Below, one piece after another: positions 10,202 through 21,393 of a stretch of 64,000 nucleotides of DNA. The translations under genes and the position numbers were made by a program. Origin of the DNA: Brassica napus (lineage: Eukaryota; Streptophyta; Magnoliopsida; Brassicales; Brassicaceae); the NCBI RefSeq assembly GCF_020379485.1, contig NC_063436.1:29076423-29140422 (forward strand). Direction: 5' to 3'. Below the pieces are notes generated by a model that did no database searches, was not told where the DNA came from, and saw only the letters and a list, made by a program, of their open reading frames with translations. Each line of letters starts with the position of its first letter. Position 1 is the first letter of the stretch.

Positions 10202-11201
10202 CAGGGGCGTCCCTCGGCACAGCGAGGTGAAGCACAGGCTTTGGGCCCCCAAATTTTTCTGGATCCCCATTTGAAATTTTTTTTATTATATATATTTTTA
10301 AGTTTTATGGTACAAAAAAAGATTGCCAATGAATAGGGGTGGGCGTTCGGGTACCCGTTCGGGTTCGGGTCGGGTATTTCGGATTTTCGGGTATTTCGGT
10401 ATAGAGGTGTAGGACCCGTTCGGGTATTTCTATACTTCGGGTCGGGTTCGGGTATTTTTAGTTCGGTTTCGGTTATTTCCTATCGGGTTCGGATATTTAG
10501 ATTTTGAAAAAAAATTAAATTTTTCATTTCTTAAATTTCTTGTATTTAAGAATATAAATTTTACTTAACTTTTTATTTTATTTTTAATAGATTAAATGGT
10601 TAATAGATTTGGACATAATATTTTAAAACTAAAAATGCATTAATTTAGTTATTGTTTTAAAATTTTGGATGTAACTTTTTGTTAATTTTTGAAATAAAAA
10701 AACTTGACATGCTTTTTAAGTGAGTACCAAATCATTTTTTCCGTAATTGCATGTATATCATATGAACTTAAAGTATGTGTAGTATTAATATAAATATTTT
10801 ATATAAAATAAGAGATGTAAACTAGAAATATAAGGTTAATTATACATATGTTCGGTTATCTTCGGATATCCATTCGGGTTCGGATATTATCCATTCGGGT
10901 TCGGGTATCCAATCTCTCCTAATTCAATACCCGTTCGGATATTTTGCTAATTCGGTTCGGATTTCGGTTCGGGTTTTTCGGATCGGGTTCGGGTGCCACT
11001 TCGGATATCGGGTAAAGTGCCCACCCCTACCAATGAAGTTATAAAGTTATCCTAACAAAATATCATCATTTCAATGGGATACAATAGCAAAAAAAAATAG
11101 TTTGACTGAATTTCTTCTCATTTTTAAAGTTTTTATGTTTATGTATGGGCCCCCCAATTTTTTTTTTGCTTGTGGCCCCAGTTAGTACAGGACCGCCCCT
11201 G
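10202..11201. mobile_element. Outer hAT-type non-autonomous element (CAGGGGCGTCC termini), 8-bp TSD CGTCCGCG
   Basis: The left end is CAGGGGCGTCCC. The right end is GGACCGCCCCTG, the imperfect inverse. Both flanks carry the perfect 8-bp direct repeat CGTCCGCG (10194-10201, 11202-11209), the hAT signature. About 300 bp belong to this element; the rest is a second hAT inserted in it. No transposase is present. The inner ends show 'ggcccc' and 'tttgggcccccaaattttt' type sequence on both sides. Confidence 0.85.
10334..11029. mobile_element. Inner hAT-type element (TAGGGGTGGGC termini), 8-bp TSD CCAATGAA
   Basis: The ends TAGGGGTGGGCG and GTGCCCACCCCTA are inverted repeats, flanked by the perfect direct repeat CCAATGAA (10326-10333, 11030-11037). 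The 696-bp body starts and finishes with dense TTCGGG/TTCGGAT hexamer arrays, with an AT-rich centre. It is non-coding and non-autonomous. It is wholly inside the 10202-11201 element and is therefore the younger insertion. Confidence 0.88.
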
Positions 11202-11775
11202 CGTCCGCGCCCCCTCGTGATTCGATGATCATGCAAGTCGTAAGAGCAAGAAGGGATTTTCAAAGTTTTGAACAAAAAAGTCTTGTCTTCCTTTTCAACG
11301 GTTTCTTCACGATCACACACTGACGCACACATATCTGTGATTGTCTAGGACTTTGACTCTCATGGCTTTTAAACTAAACATTTTACAAAACAATTGGCTG
11401 TGGCTTTAGAAAAAAAAAATTAAAAGTCACAAATGCTAACTTTTAGAAAAAGTAAAAAAAAATCAAGAAAAAATAGATGTTGACGCTTTGAGAGTTTTTA
11501 AGGACTTTGAGAAATTTTAAGAAAGTCAAAGTGTGATTGGTAAAATTATTGACTAGAAATTTTAGATAATTGTAAAGTTCAAAAGAATATCATTCATTAT
11601 CAACGACTTCTATGTTCTCAGCCTGACGCTTTCAATACACGTGAACCACCTTTGACCGAGCTCTGCTTCCTGGTTCAACTTACTATCACTAAACCGGTAT
11701 AGTGTTACTTAAGGGTTGATTGGAAAATGTTGTAACATTTTTACAAAACAATTATGCTTTAGATTTAAAAACGAA

Positions 11776-11804
11776 CTAGAACTTAACCCGCACGTCCATG
11801 CGGG
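11776..11804 (-). mobile_element. Helitron 3' terminus (hairpin plus CTAG)
   Basis: On the minus strand a perfect-stem hairpin (CCCGCATGGACGTGCGGG) is followed after 7 nt by CTAG and then T, the Helitron 3' end. The element body would extend to higher coordinates. Its 5' end was not identified. Confidence 0.65.
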
Positions 11805-12654
11805 TATTATATTCATTTAATATACAACAGTATTGTTTTACCTGAGTAATGGTAAATAAAATAACAATAATCATACTAAATATAAAAATTGCAAATTCAG
11901 TCATTTATAAATACAATAATTGTAAAATTTGAATTTGTAAATAGAATTTATTTGTTTCAAATTTTCATTTTAGTTCTCGTTTCTTGTATACTAATAAAGC
12001 AAAATCTAAAAACAAAATATGCTATGTTTTTTCATTTTGATGTGAGTAAAGTTTTTTCATTTGTAAATAACTAAATCTACCATTTATAAGCAAATGAACA
12101 ACAATTTGGATCAATATTTTTATATGATTGTAGTATATAGTGTTAGCACATTAACTATTTGAAATAATCAAATAAATAAATATTTTTAAAACATAAGTTG
12201 GATAGTTTTCATTTAATTATATATATTTACAGCATTAATTTTATAAGAAATAGATTATTAAAATTTAAAATTTGGATGTAACTATGAAATTTAAAATTTT
12301 TAAATGATAAATAATTTATACTATATGATTTTGGTATGGATTTTTTGTATTTTTATTATTAAACCTAACTTAAATTTACATATGATTTTAGTATGGATTT
12401 TTGTATTTAGATTATTAAACATAAGTTACATTTACATATGATTTTGACTTTATTATATGATTTTAGTATGGTTTTTTGTATTTCATAAGTGCACACGCTA
12501 AAATATTTATGATAAAAAGAAATTAACTAATAAAGAATAAATTATGTTTGCAATTACCAATTTCACGTACAAAAAGCCATAGCAATCATAACTTTGCTCA
12601 AATACTTTAATGAAATGGTATAATGAAAGTATTATAATTTTGGTGATATCTGCA
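11805..12654. other. AT-rich presumed Helitron interior or spacer
   Basis: Only low-complexity AT-rich DNA is visible. A 'tatgattttagtatgg(a)tttttgtatttt' motif recurs between about 12325 and 12485. 'tatactaataaagcaaaatc' near 11988 resembles plant Helitron 5' ends on the plus strand. No gene is supported. Confidence 0.4.
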
Positions 12655-12830
12655 GATCAATTGGTGACAACTCATCCTGGAGGAGTGTTGTTAAAGGGTG
12701 AGGACCTGGGTTCGAGTCTCACCAACAACCTAATTATGGAGTCAGAGAGGACTCATAATGGAGGGGTTGGGGTCGGTGCGCTGCAGCGCTGTGAACCTAG
12801 GTTCCTCGTGAGAGGATGGGTTGTCACAAA
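12655..12830 (+). repeat. SINE-like repeat, unit 1 (pol III B-box)
   Basis: The unit begins GATCAATTGGTGACAACTC and ends GGTTGTCACAAA. It carries GGTTCGAGTCTC (12709-12720), a match to the tRNA-type B box GGTTCRANNCC, about 45 bp after TGGTGACAACT, which could be a degenerate A box. A nearly identical unit follows at 12851. Start and end are themselves imperfect inverted repeats, so a DNA-transposon origin is also possible. Confidence 0.5.
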
Positions 12831-12850
12831 AAAAAGTCGACTTTTTTTGT

Positions 12851-13037
12851 GATCAATTGGTGACAGCTTGTCCTGTGGGAATGCTGTTAAAGGGTGAGGT
12901 CCTGGGTTCGAGGCCCACCAACAACCTAATTATGGAGTTAGTGAGAACTCATAATAGAGGGGTTGGGGTCGGTGCGCTGCAGCGCTGTGAGCCTGGGGCC
13001 CACGGGACAGGTAGTTCCCACGGGGCGGGTTGTCACA
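12851..13037 (+). repeat. SINE-like repeat, unit 2 (pol III B-box)
   Basis: It is a direct copy of the preceding unit at a period of about 196 bp. It has the same start GATCAATTGGTGACA, the same GGTTCGAGGCCC B box (12905-12916), the shared 'gcgctgcagcgctgtga' palindrome and the same end GGTTGTCACA. The two units are separated by a palindromic A/T linker centred on GTCGAC (12832-12848). Confidence 0.5.
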
Positions 13038-13128
13038 GAACATTTATGCACACTTTGGAGACATCCGATTATTATGCTATTTCATATACACACATGATCA
13101 CACACATAATCGTTGAATATAACCAAAG

Positions 13129-13649
13129 TCAAAGGGCCAGCTTATATAAAATTAGTAGATCAACGTTGGCGTCGTGAAGAAGAGTCGTTACGTGACCGTG
13201 GCTGAAACCTGTGGCGGAGATAAATCGGTGATGAGACCTGTGAGGATCGTCGAGATACTCGAGGAGGAGGATCTCGTCTCGGTCTAGCCTTAGGGAGAGC
13301 TGGCCGTGGCCGTTGACTTTCTTCTTTGAGTTCTTCTTCTTCACGAGGAAGGATGACGAAGTGTGGTGAGCATCTTTGTGGGGCAAAACAGGAGAAGAAA
13401 TCTTGTTCGGTCGTCGTCGTGCTCTCGATGGTTTGGTTAAATGTTCTGATCAATCTATACGACGACAAGTAGTCAACATGATACCATATGACATATCTTG
13501 AATAACCCACCTGCTGCTGCTAGTGGTAGGTCTTGTGGGGTGGAATGAATTGCTACGTCATCGATTTTCGTGATCTCTCTGTTTCCGGTAAACGGAATTT
13601 CAGACGTCGGGTCTTGCCCTAACCGTACAAGCCTCTCGCTCGACTCCAT
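13129..13649 (-). CDS. Putative two-exon gene of unknown function
   Basis: Exon 1 (13649-13511) starts MESSERLVRLGQDP and ends with the donor CAG|GTGGGT in phase 1. An acceptor (GATCAG|AACATT) opens exon 2 (13445-13129), which is open for 104 codons to TGA. The join gives 151 aa. Exon 2 begins with a basic stretch (KPSRARRRPNK), then a Lys-rich KKKNSKKK and a His/Asp-rich C-terminus. A TATATAAA box lies about 33 bp upstream of the ATG (13682-13689), so the leader would be very short, or the real start is different. The codon use is higher in GC than its AT-rich surroundings. I do not recognise the family. It could be a gene fragment carried by a neighbouring transposon. Confidence 0.45.
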
Positions 13650-13731
13650 GTTTTTCTATTTTTTTCCTGACAGAGAGCACTTTATATACTACTAGAGTCG
13701 AGGGATATACTTTATTTTGTGATCTAAGTTA

Positions 13732-15448
13732 CTCCCTCCGTTTTAAAATAGATTATGTTTTAGAGAGTTTTTGATGTTTCAAAATAGACTAGACTTTGAC
13801 CCGTGCGGACGCACGGGTATTTTCTTTCTTTATAATCAAAATTTAAGATTGATTGTAGTTTTAATTGTTTATACATAAGTACATAGTATTGGTTGTTCAT
13901 ATGTCTTTTGGATATTCAAGTAAGAAAAGTGATATCTTAAAAATATACAGATTTCATAGAAAAGTAATATAATATATTATTTACTTTTATATGGATGGCA
14001 ATTTGTTTTATATACCCAATAATTTTAACATTTGCAACATTTACACAAAACATAATTAGTTTAAAGTTTTAAAATAAAGGAAATTTATGAGTAATAATAA
14101 AAATGATAAGATATGAAGATTGTGTTTATTTAAATATGAAACCCTTATTTATCTCCTAAAATTAATTACACAAAATCTCTTATATTATATGTTTTTTCAA
14201 TATTATTATTGAGATATTTTTATATTTTCTTCACTTATATATTGCATATCTTAATTTGGTGGAATAATATAGATGTTTTTTTTAAGTAAAAAATATGTTT
14301 TAATATGATCTATACATTAAACGTTGATCAAGAATCCAAGATTAGTGATTATTTCTAGCCAAATTTGCCATTAACTCTAGTGCAAATGTGATTTTATTTA
14401 TATTTCAATTGAAAATATTTAGTTAGTGCATCATAAATGAATTTCTAGTGTTTTTACACTAAGATAATTGACAGTATAATTGTTTACATGTCCATTTGTA
14501 ATAAGATAATATATATATATTTGTATAAACAATGGTATATAATATCAATACTGACACTTGTCTGATGTATAAAAACTGTTACATGTATGATATATAAACC
14601 AAGAAATTACAGTGGTTGATAACTACACAATTATATATACATGTATTTTAACTACAAAAATGGATGGTTATGATGATCCATTTCCAATGACCTCAAATTT
14701 ACGTATGAACCAGTTAACTATATAAATAATAATAGATGTATGATGTATATTATAAATAACAATAAGATATAACTAAAAAATTATCAGTACATATGCTAAG
14801 TTTTATATTAAAAACATTTATGCTAAGTGGAAAAGATGGCTAAATGTTAAACACATTTCAAATGATCTCAAGTTCTCAACTGAACAATGATATGTCTAAA
14901 TATGAAAAGTTATATCTACGTTTTGGTTTAATTATTCGCTTGACAACATGGAGAAATGAAATCCAAAGGAAATTAGCTTAATGTTTGAAACAATTAAAAT
15001 CTTTTTCAAAACGATTACAATATTGTTTTTTCAATATTTTATTTTAGGAAATGAAAGATTGACGTTAGCATAATATTAGGGAATTTGGTGTAACAAATAC
15101 AATTTTTAAGGAAACTGATATTTATTATGTTCTTTTTGTAAGTTCATTTATAAAAATTAGTTATGTTTAAAATGAAAAATGGAAATGGCATTGGGTGTAA
15201 TTAAAAGATTATTTTAAGGGTTATTTCATGTTTGTACTTCAGTTTTAATAGATTAGATGATGTTTTCTTATATCAATGCACTTTTTTATTTTATCAAAAA
15301 CTGTATAACCAATGATATTTTGTTATCTGTTTTGTGATTAGTTGAATAACTTTTAATTTATATTTTAATGATATTTTTAATATAAAAAATAAGTTTCTTA
15401 ATAGTTGTGCACAATCTTAAAACTTCATGTATTTTGAAACAGAGGGAG
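13732..15448. mobile_element. Stowaway-like MITE split by a Helitron (TA TSD)
   Basis: The left terminus CTCCCTCCGTTTTAAAATA and the reverse-complemented right terminus CTCCCTCTGTTTCAAAATA are inverted repeats flanked by TA (13730-13731, 15449-15450), as in Tc1/mariner Stowaway MITEs. Only about 57 bp of the left part and 196 bp of the right part belong to the MITE. The rest is the inserted Helitron. Confidence 0.75.
13789..15252 (-). mobile_element. Complete non-autonomous Helitron
   Basis: On the minus strand it starts TCTATTAAAACTGAAGTAC, a familiar Brassicaceae Helitron 5' end. It ends with the hairpin CCCGTGCGTCCGCACGGG, 7 nt, then CTAG. It is flanked by A (5') and T (3'), the Helitron insertion site. 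The length is 1464 bp, with no Rep/helicase frame. The interrupted MITE sequence resumes exactly on both sides, which supports both boundaries. Confidence 0.82.
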
Positions 15449-15450
15449 TA

Positions 15451-16739
15451 TTACTTTTTGTATGATTCTATAGTTTGTGTTTTAGATTTGTATTTGTAAA
15501 AGATGTTCATCATATGACTTTTGTTTTTTAGAAAATTGTAGGCCATAAAGGATTATAGATGATAATATATCTTTTGTTTGTTTGCAATAGTTGTTTTTGT
15601 TGTCGAGAAAAATAATAGTTATTTCTATATTAATTAAAGAAATATGGCATTGTTATGTTATGAGGATTTCAAATGGTCTTCACGTTGTTTCTTTTAAAAA
15701 AAAAAAATCTTATATTCGATGTATTATTTGTGGTTCGTAATATTTTGGGTTTGAAAGAATTGTGTTGTGAGTAATTTTTTTGTTTGTATATCTTAAGAAA
15801 AATTACTTTTTATGTTGAAATCATAGTCTCTCGACATGCTATTGGAATGGAATTGATGATTATTTGAAGTTGCATTTCTTATTAACAACCAATATATATG
15901 ACTCTTTTTGAGGTTCTCGCCAGCCTTAATACTTGAATAATATTCCAAAAATAAAATCTTAACTTTGGTGAGAAATTAGCAATCAAAAAATTATTGAGGA
16001 AAACTTAGGGTTAAATACTAATTGTACTTCAGTTTTAATAGTTTAGATATACAGCAAAAAAAACACATGTTAGCTTTGGAAATCAATTTATCTATAGCTT
16101 TTATCTAGGGCTTTCAGTTGTTTTTTAAAATAAATCAACAGTAAAAAAAAAATTAAAATCATACTCAATAAACTTATACCATAATTTCTAAAGGAAAAAA
16201 ACACCACGCTAATTATGCTGCATAAAACCACTAACCAAACTTACTGCTGGTTAAAGTCTTAATTTTGTGTTGTGATTTAGTGAAATCTAATCAAATATAA
16301 TATATAATTTATTTATGTTTTTATAGATACAAATATATGCGATAGGTAAAAACGATTTTAATTCAAACACCTTTTAGAGGAAAAATATAGCAATACGTTA
16401 GAGAACTTTGTTCTAAAATTTATATTTTTGAGGGAAAATATAGATATATAAATATTGGAGATAGTACAAACAGAAGACAATTCGTAAAGTTTATTCCAAA
16501 ACAAGATCGACCAAGCCCTCTCTCTTGAGGAGTCAACGACAGAGGAAAGATGAAGATATCTTGGATTTTATAACTGATGAAGAAGTCAGAATCGCTTTCT
16601 GCATATAAACGCAAAGTAAATCAAAAAACATAGCATTTTATTTGATCAAATATGATATACTCTATTCTAGACATATTCAATCACTAGGATCCTAGCTATA
16701 ATCTTCTTTCTCAATATATTCTTCTTTGTTCTTGAACAG
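15451..16739. other. AT-rich spacer with a Helitron 5'-end remnant
   Basis: No gene is visible. 'tgtacttcagttttaatagtttaga' at 16023-16047 is a near copy of the Helitron 5' end at 15252, so a second, probably truncated, relative lies here. The last 60 bases before 16740 match the leader of F-box copy A ('cttctttgttcttgaacag'). Confidence 0.45.
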
Positions 16740-17719
16740 ATGGGATCAAGACTGCGCCATGACTGGTCAGAGTTGGCTCCGGAATGTCTCCTAGACATTT
16801 TCTCACGGCTGAGCATGGGGCAACGATGGAACGGACCGATGCTGGTCTGCAAGACATGGATGAACTTATGTCAAGACCCGTCCTTCAACACTGTCTTGGA
16901 TCTCGAAGCTGAGTTTCTGTCTTCCCCTGAGTCGTTTTACTGGTGGAGCCCCGAATTCGAGGAAAAAGTGGACTCAACCATCCGGTCTGCTGTCGACCAG
17001 AGCCAAGGCAGTCTGACGGAGATTCGAGTCAGACATTGTACGGATAAATCTCTCTCATACGTCGCCGAGAGGTACGTACCTCTCAGTTTGTTTGGTGATT
17101 AACTACAGACGTTTGATATAATCTTTTGATATGCAGGTGCCCAAATCTTGAGGTACTTTGGGTTAAATATTGCCCAAAGGTTACAGATGTGTCGATGAGA
17201 AAGATAGCATTAAACTGCCCTAAGCTTAAAGAACTTGATGTAAGCTGCTCTTTTAAAATATGTTGTGCGTGTATGAAAATGGTGGGTACGAATTGCAAAA
17301 ATCTTCAGATTCTGAAACGGAACTCGATGCAGCCTTCCGAGGTCAAGAGGTTAAGGCATTGCACCTATGTGCAGTATCTATCTTTCGAGTGTCATGGGGA
17401 CATTGAAGCGGATACGATTGTTAGACACATGAGTCAGTTGAAGCACCTGGAACTTCGACTATTCTCCACATTGAATGATAGTGCAATTGTCGATCTTTGT
17501 GAAGGATGTTCGAATCTAGAGTAGTTGGATTTGTTCGGGTGTGGGCGCTTGACTAGCAAAGGTGTTACTAAAGCTACCTCAAAGTTGAAGAATTTGAAGG
17601 TGATCAAGAAACCAGATTTTGATGTTTCGGGTGAAGCTCTGGGAATGGATGTTGAAATTGATCTTGAATGGTTAAAGAAGTTGTTTGAAGAATACGATGG
17701 TGTTGAACATAATGGATGA
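16740..17719 (+). pseudogene. F-box/LRR FBL19-like copy B with an in-frame TAG
   Basis: Exons 16740-17071 and 17137-17719 have the same intron phase as copies A and C. The F-box (DWSELAPECLLDIFSRLS ... WNGPMLVCKTW) and LRRs are well preserved. At 17522-17524 the codon is TAG where the other copies have TAC/TAT in LEYLDL. The frame then stays open for 64 codons and ends normally after DLEWLKKLFEEYDG. A single-base nonsense change is the simplest explanation. If translated, the product would keep the F-box and most LRRs (238 aa) and lose the last 65 positions. This could be a recent pseudogene, a segregating null allele or a base-call error. Confidence 0.82.
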
Positions 17720-19018
17720 CGATCTTACAACGGCCCTATTATATTAACTGAACGCATATTGTTTTGTATTTGATGATTGTATTTCGTTTATCTTTGGTTG
17801 AGTTCTAAAAAGTCAGCTTTCTTTAACTTTGTTTTTCTGGATTTTTATGCGATTGGTTTTTAATTGGTGACAACAACCATAAAACATAAATTCAACCAAA
17901 GTTTTGCAAGGTTTTATGTTTTACGCTTGTTTCTAAATTTAATTTGTAAGAAATAATTACCGTATAATGTATAATTTATTTGTTTCGACAAACATCGGTA
18001 TGGTTATTATGTTATTACATACTATGAAAAACATTATATATATGATATTATAACCGGTAATTTTACATACTTTATGAGGATTCACGTCAGACTGCATCAC
18101 CCTGAATCACCATGTGAGATTCATTCTTGACGGTATTCTTTGCGCTATGCTGAAGATCTCTTGTAAGCATTTTTTTCAATTTCTGCATAATTCGTCTTTT
18201 TCAGGATTTGAAACTCAGCCTCTTAATTTTGACATCCTTTTAGACTAAGGCTTAATTTTGTTTGTATGTGGTAAAATAATATTTCCAACAATTGATACTA
18301 AAAACTAATAGTTTAGGCTGGTATCAAGTCATTGTTCTACCATTACCGGAAGTTAGATCCGCATAGTACATGTTGATAAAAAGAATATTCTAGTGCTAGT
18401 TATATGTTGGTTTGACTTTGACATAATACTTTCGTTTGGCAAAATGAATTTACACGTTACAACCATTTGCATGATATAACTACTTGCTCTACATTTAGAT
18501 TAATAAATATGCGACAACGTGTAACGGACTACTATTGTGTCTTGTATAATTCATGCTGCGAAACTAATCAGTTAATGAGATTTGTTTTTAGGAACAGATG
18601 CGGAAGTTCCACCAACATCTATTATATCTAATACTTTGTGTAGTTTTCAAAATGCAACTGCTTACATGCACGTAGTGTAAACAAACTAATTTAGTATTAT
18701 TTGGATTTAAAATGATTTGACTTTTAAATATTCAACAATTTTATAAAGAAACTGTTATGATTCCTTGTTGAAATTTTCAAAATAGTACTTGGAACCACGT
18801 ATTTAAAATGTTATTTGTGAATGTCAAATCAACATTCAGCTGAAAAATCCTAGCATTTGACATTTCAGCTTGAGGCAAAATCCATACATTTAGACATTTC
18901 AGGCGAAGACTGTTCAAAAGGTAACTTGGGACACAAGAATTCTAACAGCTAGCTAAGTTCTCAAGATTTTATTTATCTTCTTCTTCCTCTTCTAAGTTGT
19001 TGTACGTACAAAGTGGTT
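17720..19018. other. Spacer between F-box copies B and C
   Basis: No gene is supported. The sequence is AT-rich. 18590-18720 ('gtagtgtaaacaaactaattta', 'aggaacagatgc') resembles the 3' flank of copy A near 6118-6190, consistent with duplication of gene plus flanks. Confidence 0.5.
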
Positions 19019-20069
19019 ATGGGATGGGAACTTGGTCCTGACTGGACGGAGTTGACTCAAGAATGTCTCCTCGACATCTTCTCACGGCTGAGCCTAGAAG
19101 AAAGATGGACAGGACCGATGTTCGTCTGCAAGACTTGGATGAACGGGTGCCAAGACCCGTCGCTCAACTTGGTCTTCGATCTCGAAACCAAATTCCAGTC
19201 TCTCCCTGGTTCTCTCAGCTGTTGGTGGAGTCCCGAGTTCGGGGACAAAATAGATTCTGTCCTCCGGTCTGTTGTTGATCGGAGCGAAGGCGGTCTAAAG
19301 GAGGTTCGAATCAGACACTGTACGGACAGTTCTATCTCGTACGTCGCCGAGAGGTAGTCTCAGTTTCAAGTTTTCAGGATTCCCTATTTATTTTCTCTTG
19401 ATTCCATTGAAGGTTTTAACTCCGGTAAAAGCTATAAAATTAATAAAGTTTTTGGTCTCAAGTATGAATTTATTAACATTTTATCATAGTTAGGTGTAAC
19501 ATTTGAATTTTGTTTGAGAATCAGAATCTCTAACCAAACTGCATGTTCCATGCATTTTTATTTGTAGGTGTCCTAATCTCGAGGTACTTTCGGTTAAGTA
19601 TTGCCCTAAGGTTACAGATGACTCGATGTTGAAGATAGCTTTAATGTGCCCTAATCTCAAAGAACTTGATATTAGCTTCTCCTACAAAATATCTTGTGTG
19701 TGTGTGGATATGGTTGGCAAGAACTGCAAGAACATTCAGACTTTTAAACGGAATTTGATGGATCCAGCCGAGGTCATGAAATCTGTGCCTAGTAACTATA
19801 TGGAAGACCCATCTATCTTCTTGATCTATGGGAATATTGATGCTTATGTGATTGGGAAACACATGCATCAGCTGAAGCACCTGGAACTTCGATTCTCCAC
19901 TTTGTCTGATAATGGTCTTGCCCAACTTTGTGAAGGATGTTTGAATCTAGAGTATCTGGACTTGTTTGGGTGTAGTAAGTTGACTAACGATGGTGTTACT
20001 AACAGTATCTCAAACTTAAAGCATTTGAAGGTGATCAAGATACCAAGTTTCCCAGCCTTTACTATTTGA
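19019..20069 (+). CDS. FBL19: F-box/LRR protein, FBL19-like (copy C)
   Basis: Exons 19019-19353 and 19568-20069 join AG|G as in the other copies and give 278 aa. The F-box is DWTELTQECLLDIFSRLSLE ... WTGPMFVCKTW. A CWWSPEFGDKID linker and LRRs (CPNLEVLSVKY, CPNLKELDISFSY, HQLKHLELRFSTL, CLNLEYLDLFGCSKL) follow. A longer upstream frame begins at GTG; the first ATG at 19019 gives MGWELGPDWTEL, which aligns with the other copies. The intron is 214 nt versus about 65-70 nt in A and B. It would act as substrate receptor of an SCF E3 ligase. It is the copy nearest the RCI2 gene, as FBL19 is in A. thaliana from memory, so it may be the positional orthologue. Confidence 0.87.
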
Positions 20070-20896
20070 TTGAGTTCGTGTAGTTTGTGTTGCTACGTTT
20101 TTGTTTTCTTGTATTTTATTTTGTAATTTTCGTGTGGCAACAACTGACAAACTCAACAAAAGAATTGTTAGGCTCTATGCTCATATTTTAAATCCATATG
20201 AAAATAATTATCTTATATTATTTTCTCCTTAAACGTTATAAATCTTAAGAACTTAGCTAGTCATCTGAATTCTTGCGTCTCAAGTTACCTTCTTGATGTT
20301 TAGACAGCTTTTCCTCATTTTGAATCGGTAAGTATAAGTTATGAATAAGTTTTCGCTTCAATGATGTCAAAAAAAAAAAAAAAAAAGTCTTCGCCTCAAG
20401 CTGAAACGTCAAATGTATAGACTTTTCAGCAGATAAAAAATACATGGTTCCAAGTACTCTTTTGAAGATTTCAATGAGATAATAACAGGTTTCTAATTTT
20501 TTTAGCTAGTCTAAAATTTTATCAAACGCATATAACTTTAAATCAAGTATAATACAACTTGATCATTCTTTGGAAAGTCCAGAATAAATGTATTTAAATC
20601 AAAACGGGCCTTTCTAAGCCCAATTTGTCACATAGTCCTTGAACTTGAGGGGGGTGTCAGGAAAGGAAACACGAGATGTCGGTATGTACTAGAATCCGTA
20701 AGATTAAATAAATTTGATAAATGAACGGTTTAGATCTCGTGTTGACTTTTCAGAAGCGTTGATTACCCTTCACTGGGATCACTGTGGGGGACAACTTTTT
20801 AATAGTCTATCTCCTCCATTATTTAATTTTTTTAAAAAATTTTAGAAACGATCGTGTGTGTTAAGTCGCACCATATCCTGTGTGTGTGTTCATTAC

Positions 20897-20934
20897 ACGT
20901 TGAGATGAAAATAAAGGAGTGGGGGTAAACGTGG
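20897..20934 (+). promoter_or_regulatory. Possible ABRE-like ACGT elements upstream of the RCI2 gene
   Basis: Two ACGT cores (CACGTT near 20896-20901 and ACGTGG at 20929-20934) lie 140-175 bp upstream of the RCI2 start. ACGTGG is the core of ABA-response elements, and some RCI2 genes are cold/ABA induced. A short motif can occur by chance. Confidence 0.3.
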
Positions 20935-21071
20935 ATTGTTCTCACTCTCTATTGGTTCTCTGTGCCGGCAACAACTAATCAGTGTTCTGTCTTAAGGATC
21001 TTCTTCTCCGTGAATCCCATTATAAGATCAAAAGTCATCTTCATCGTTTCTTCATACATCTTTAGAGAAAA

Positions 21072-21393
21072 ATGCCGAGCAAGTGCGAAATCTTGTGCGA
21101 GATCTTGATCGCTATCCTTCTTCCTCCTCTGGGAGTTTGCCTTAGGCGTGGATGTTGCACTGTAAGCTCTCTTCTAACTCTCTCTCGAAATCCTCAACTC
21201 TGACTAATGAAGTGGTTGATGGAGTTTAATAATATTCAACTCTGGTTTGTTTCAGGTTGAGTTCTTGATTTGCCTGGTCCTGACTCTCTTAGGCTACGTC
21301 CCTGGCATAATATACGCTCTTTACGTGATTGTGTTCCAGAACAGAGATGAGTATTTCGATGAAGCTAGACGCCCTCTCTACTACTCAGCTTGA
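21072..21393 (+). CDS. RCI2/PMP3-family small membrane protein with C-terminal extension
   Basis: Exons 21072-21161 and 21256-21393 give 75 aa. The sequence has the PMP3/UPF0057 layout: a short MPSKCE N-terminus, a first membrane helix (ILIAILLPPLGVCL) with the PPLGV signature, a short loop RRGCC, and a second helix (FLICLVLTLLGYVPGIIYAL) with the GYxPGIIYA motif. A hydrophilic tail of about 20 residues (DEYFDEARRPLYY) marks the longer plant subgroup (RCI2D/E/F type). Family members are plasma- or endomembrane peptides linked to cold, salt and membrane-potential control. The single intron between the helices is the usual position. Confidence 0.93.

Noticed and set aside
11066..11332. Minus-strand frame of 88 codons
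   Set aside because: Runs through the right end of the outer hAT element and its flank; composition is not protein-like.
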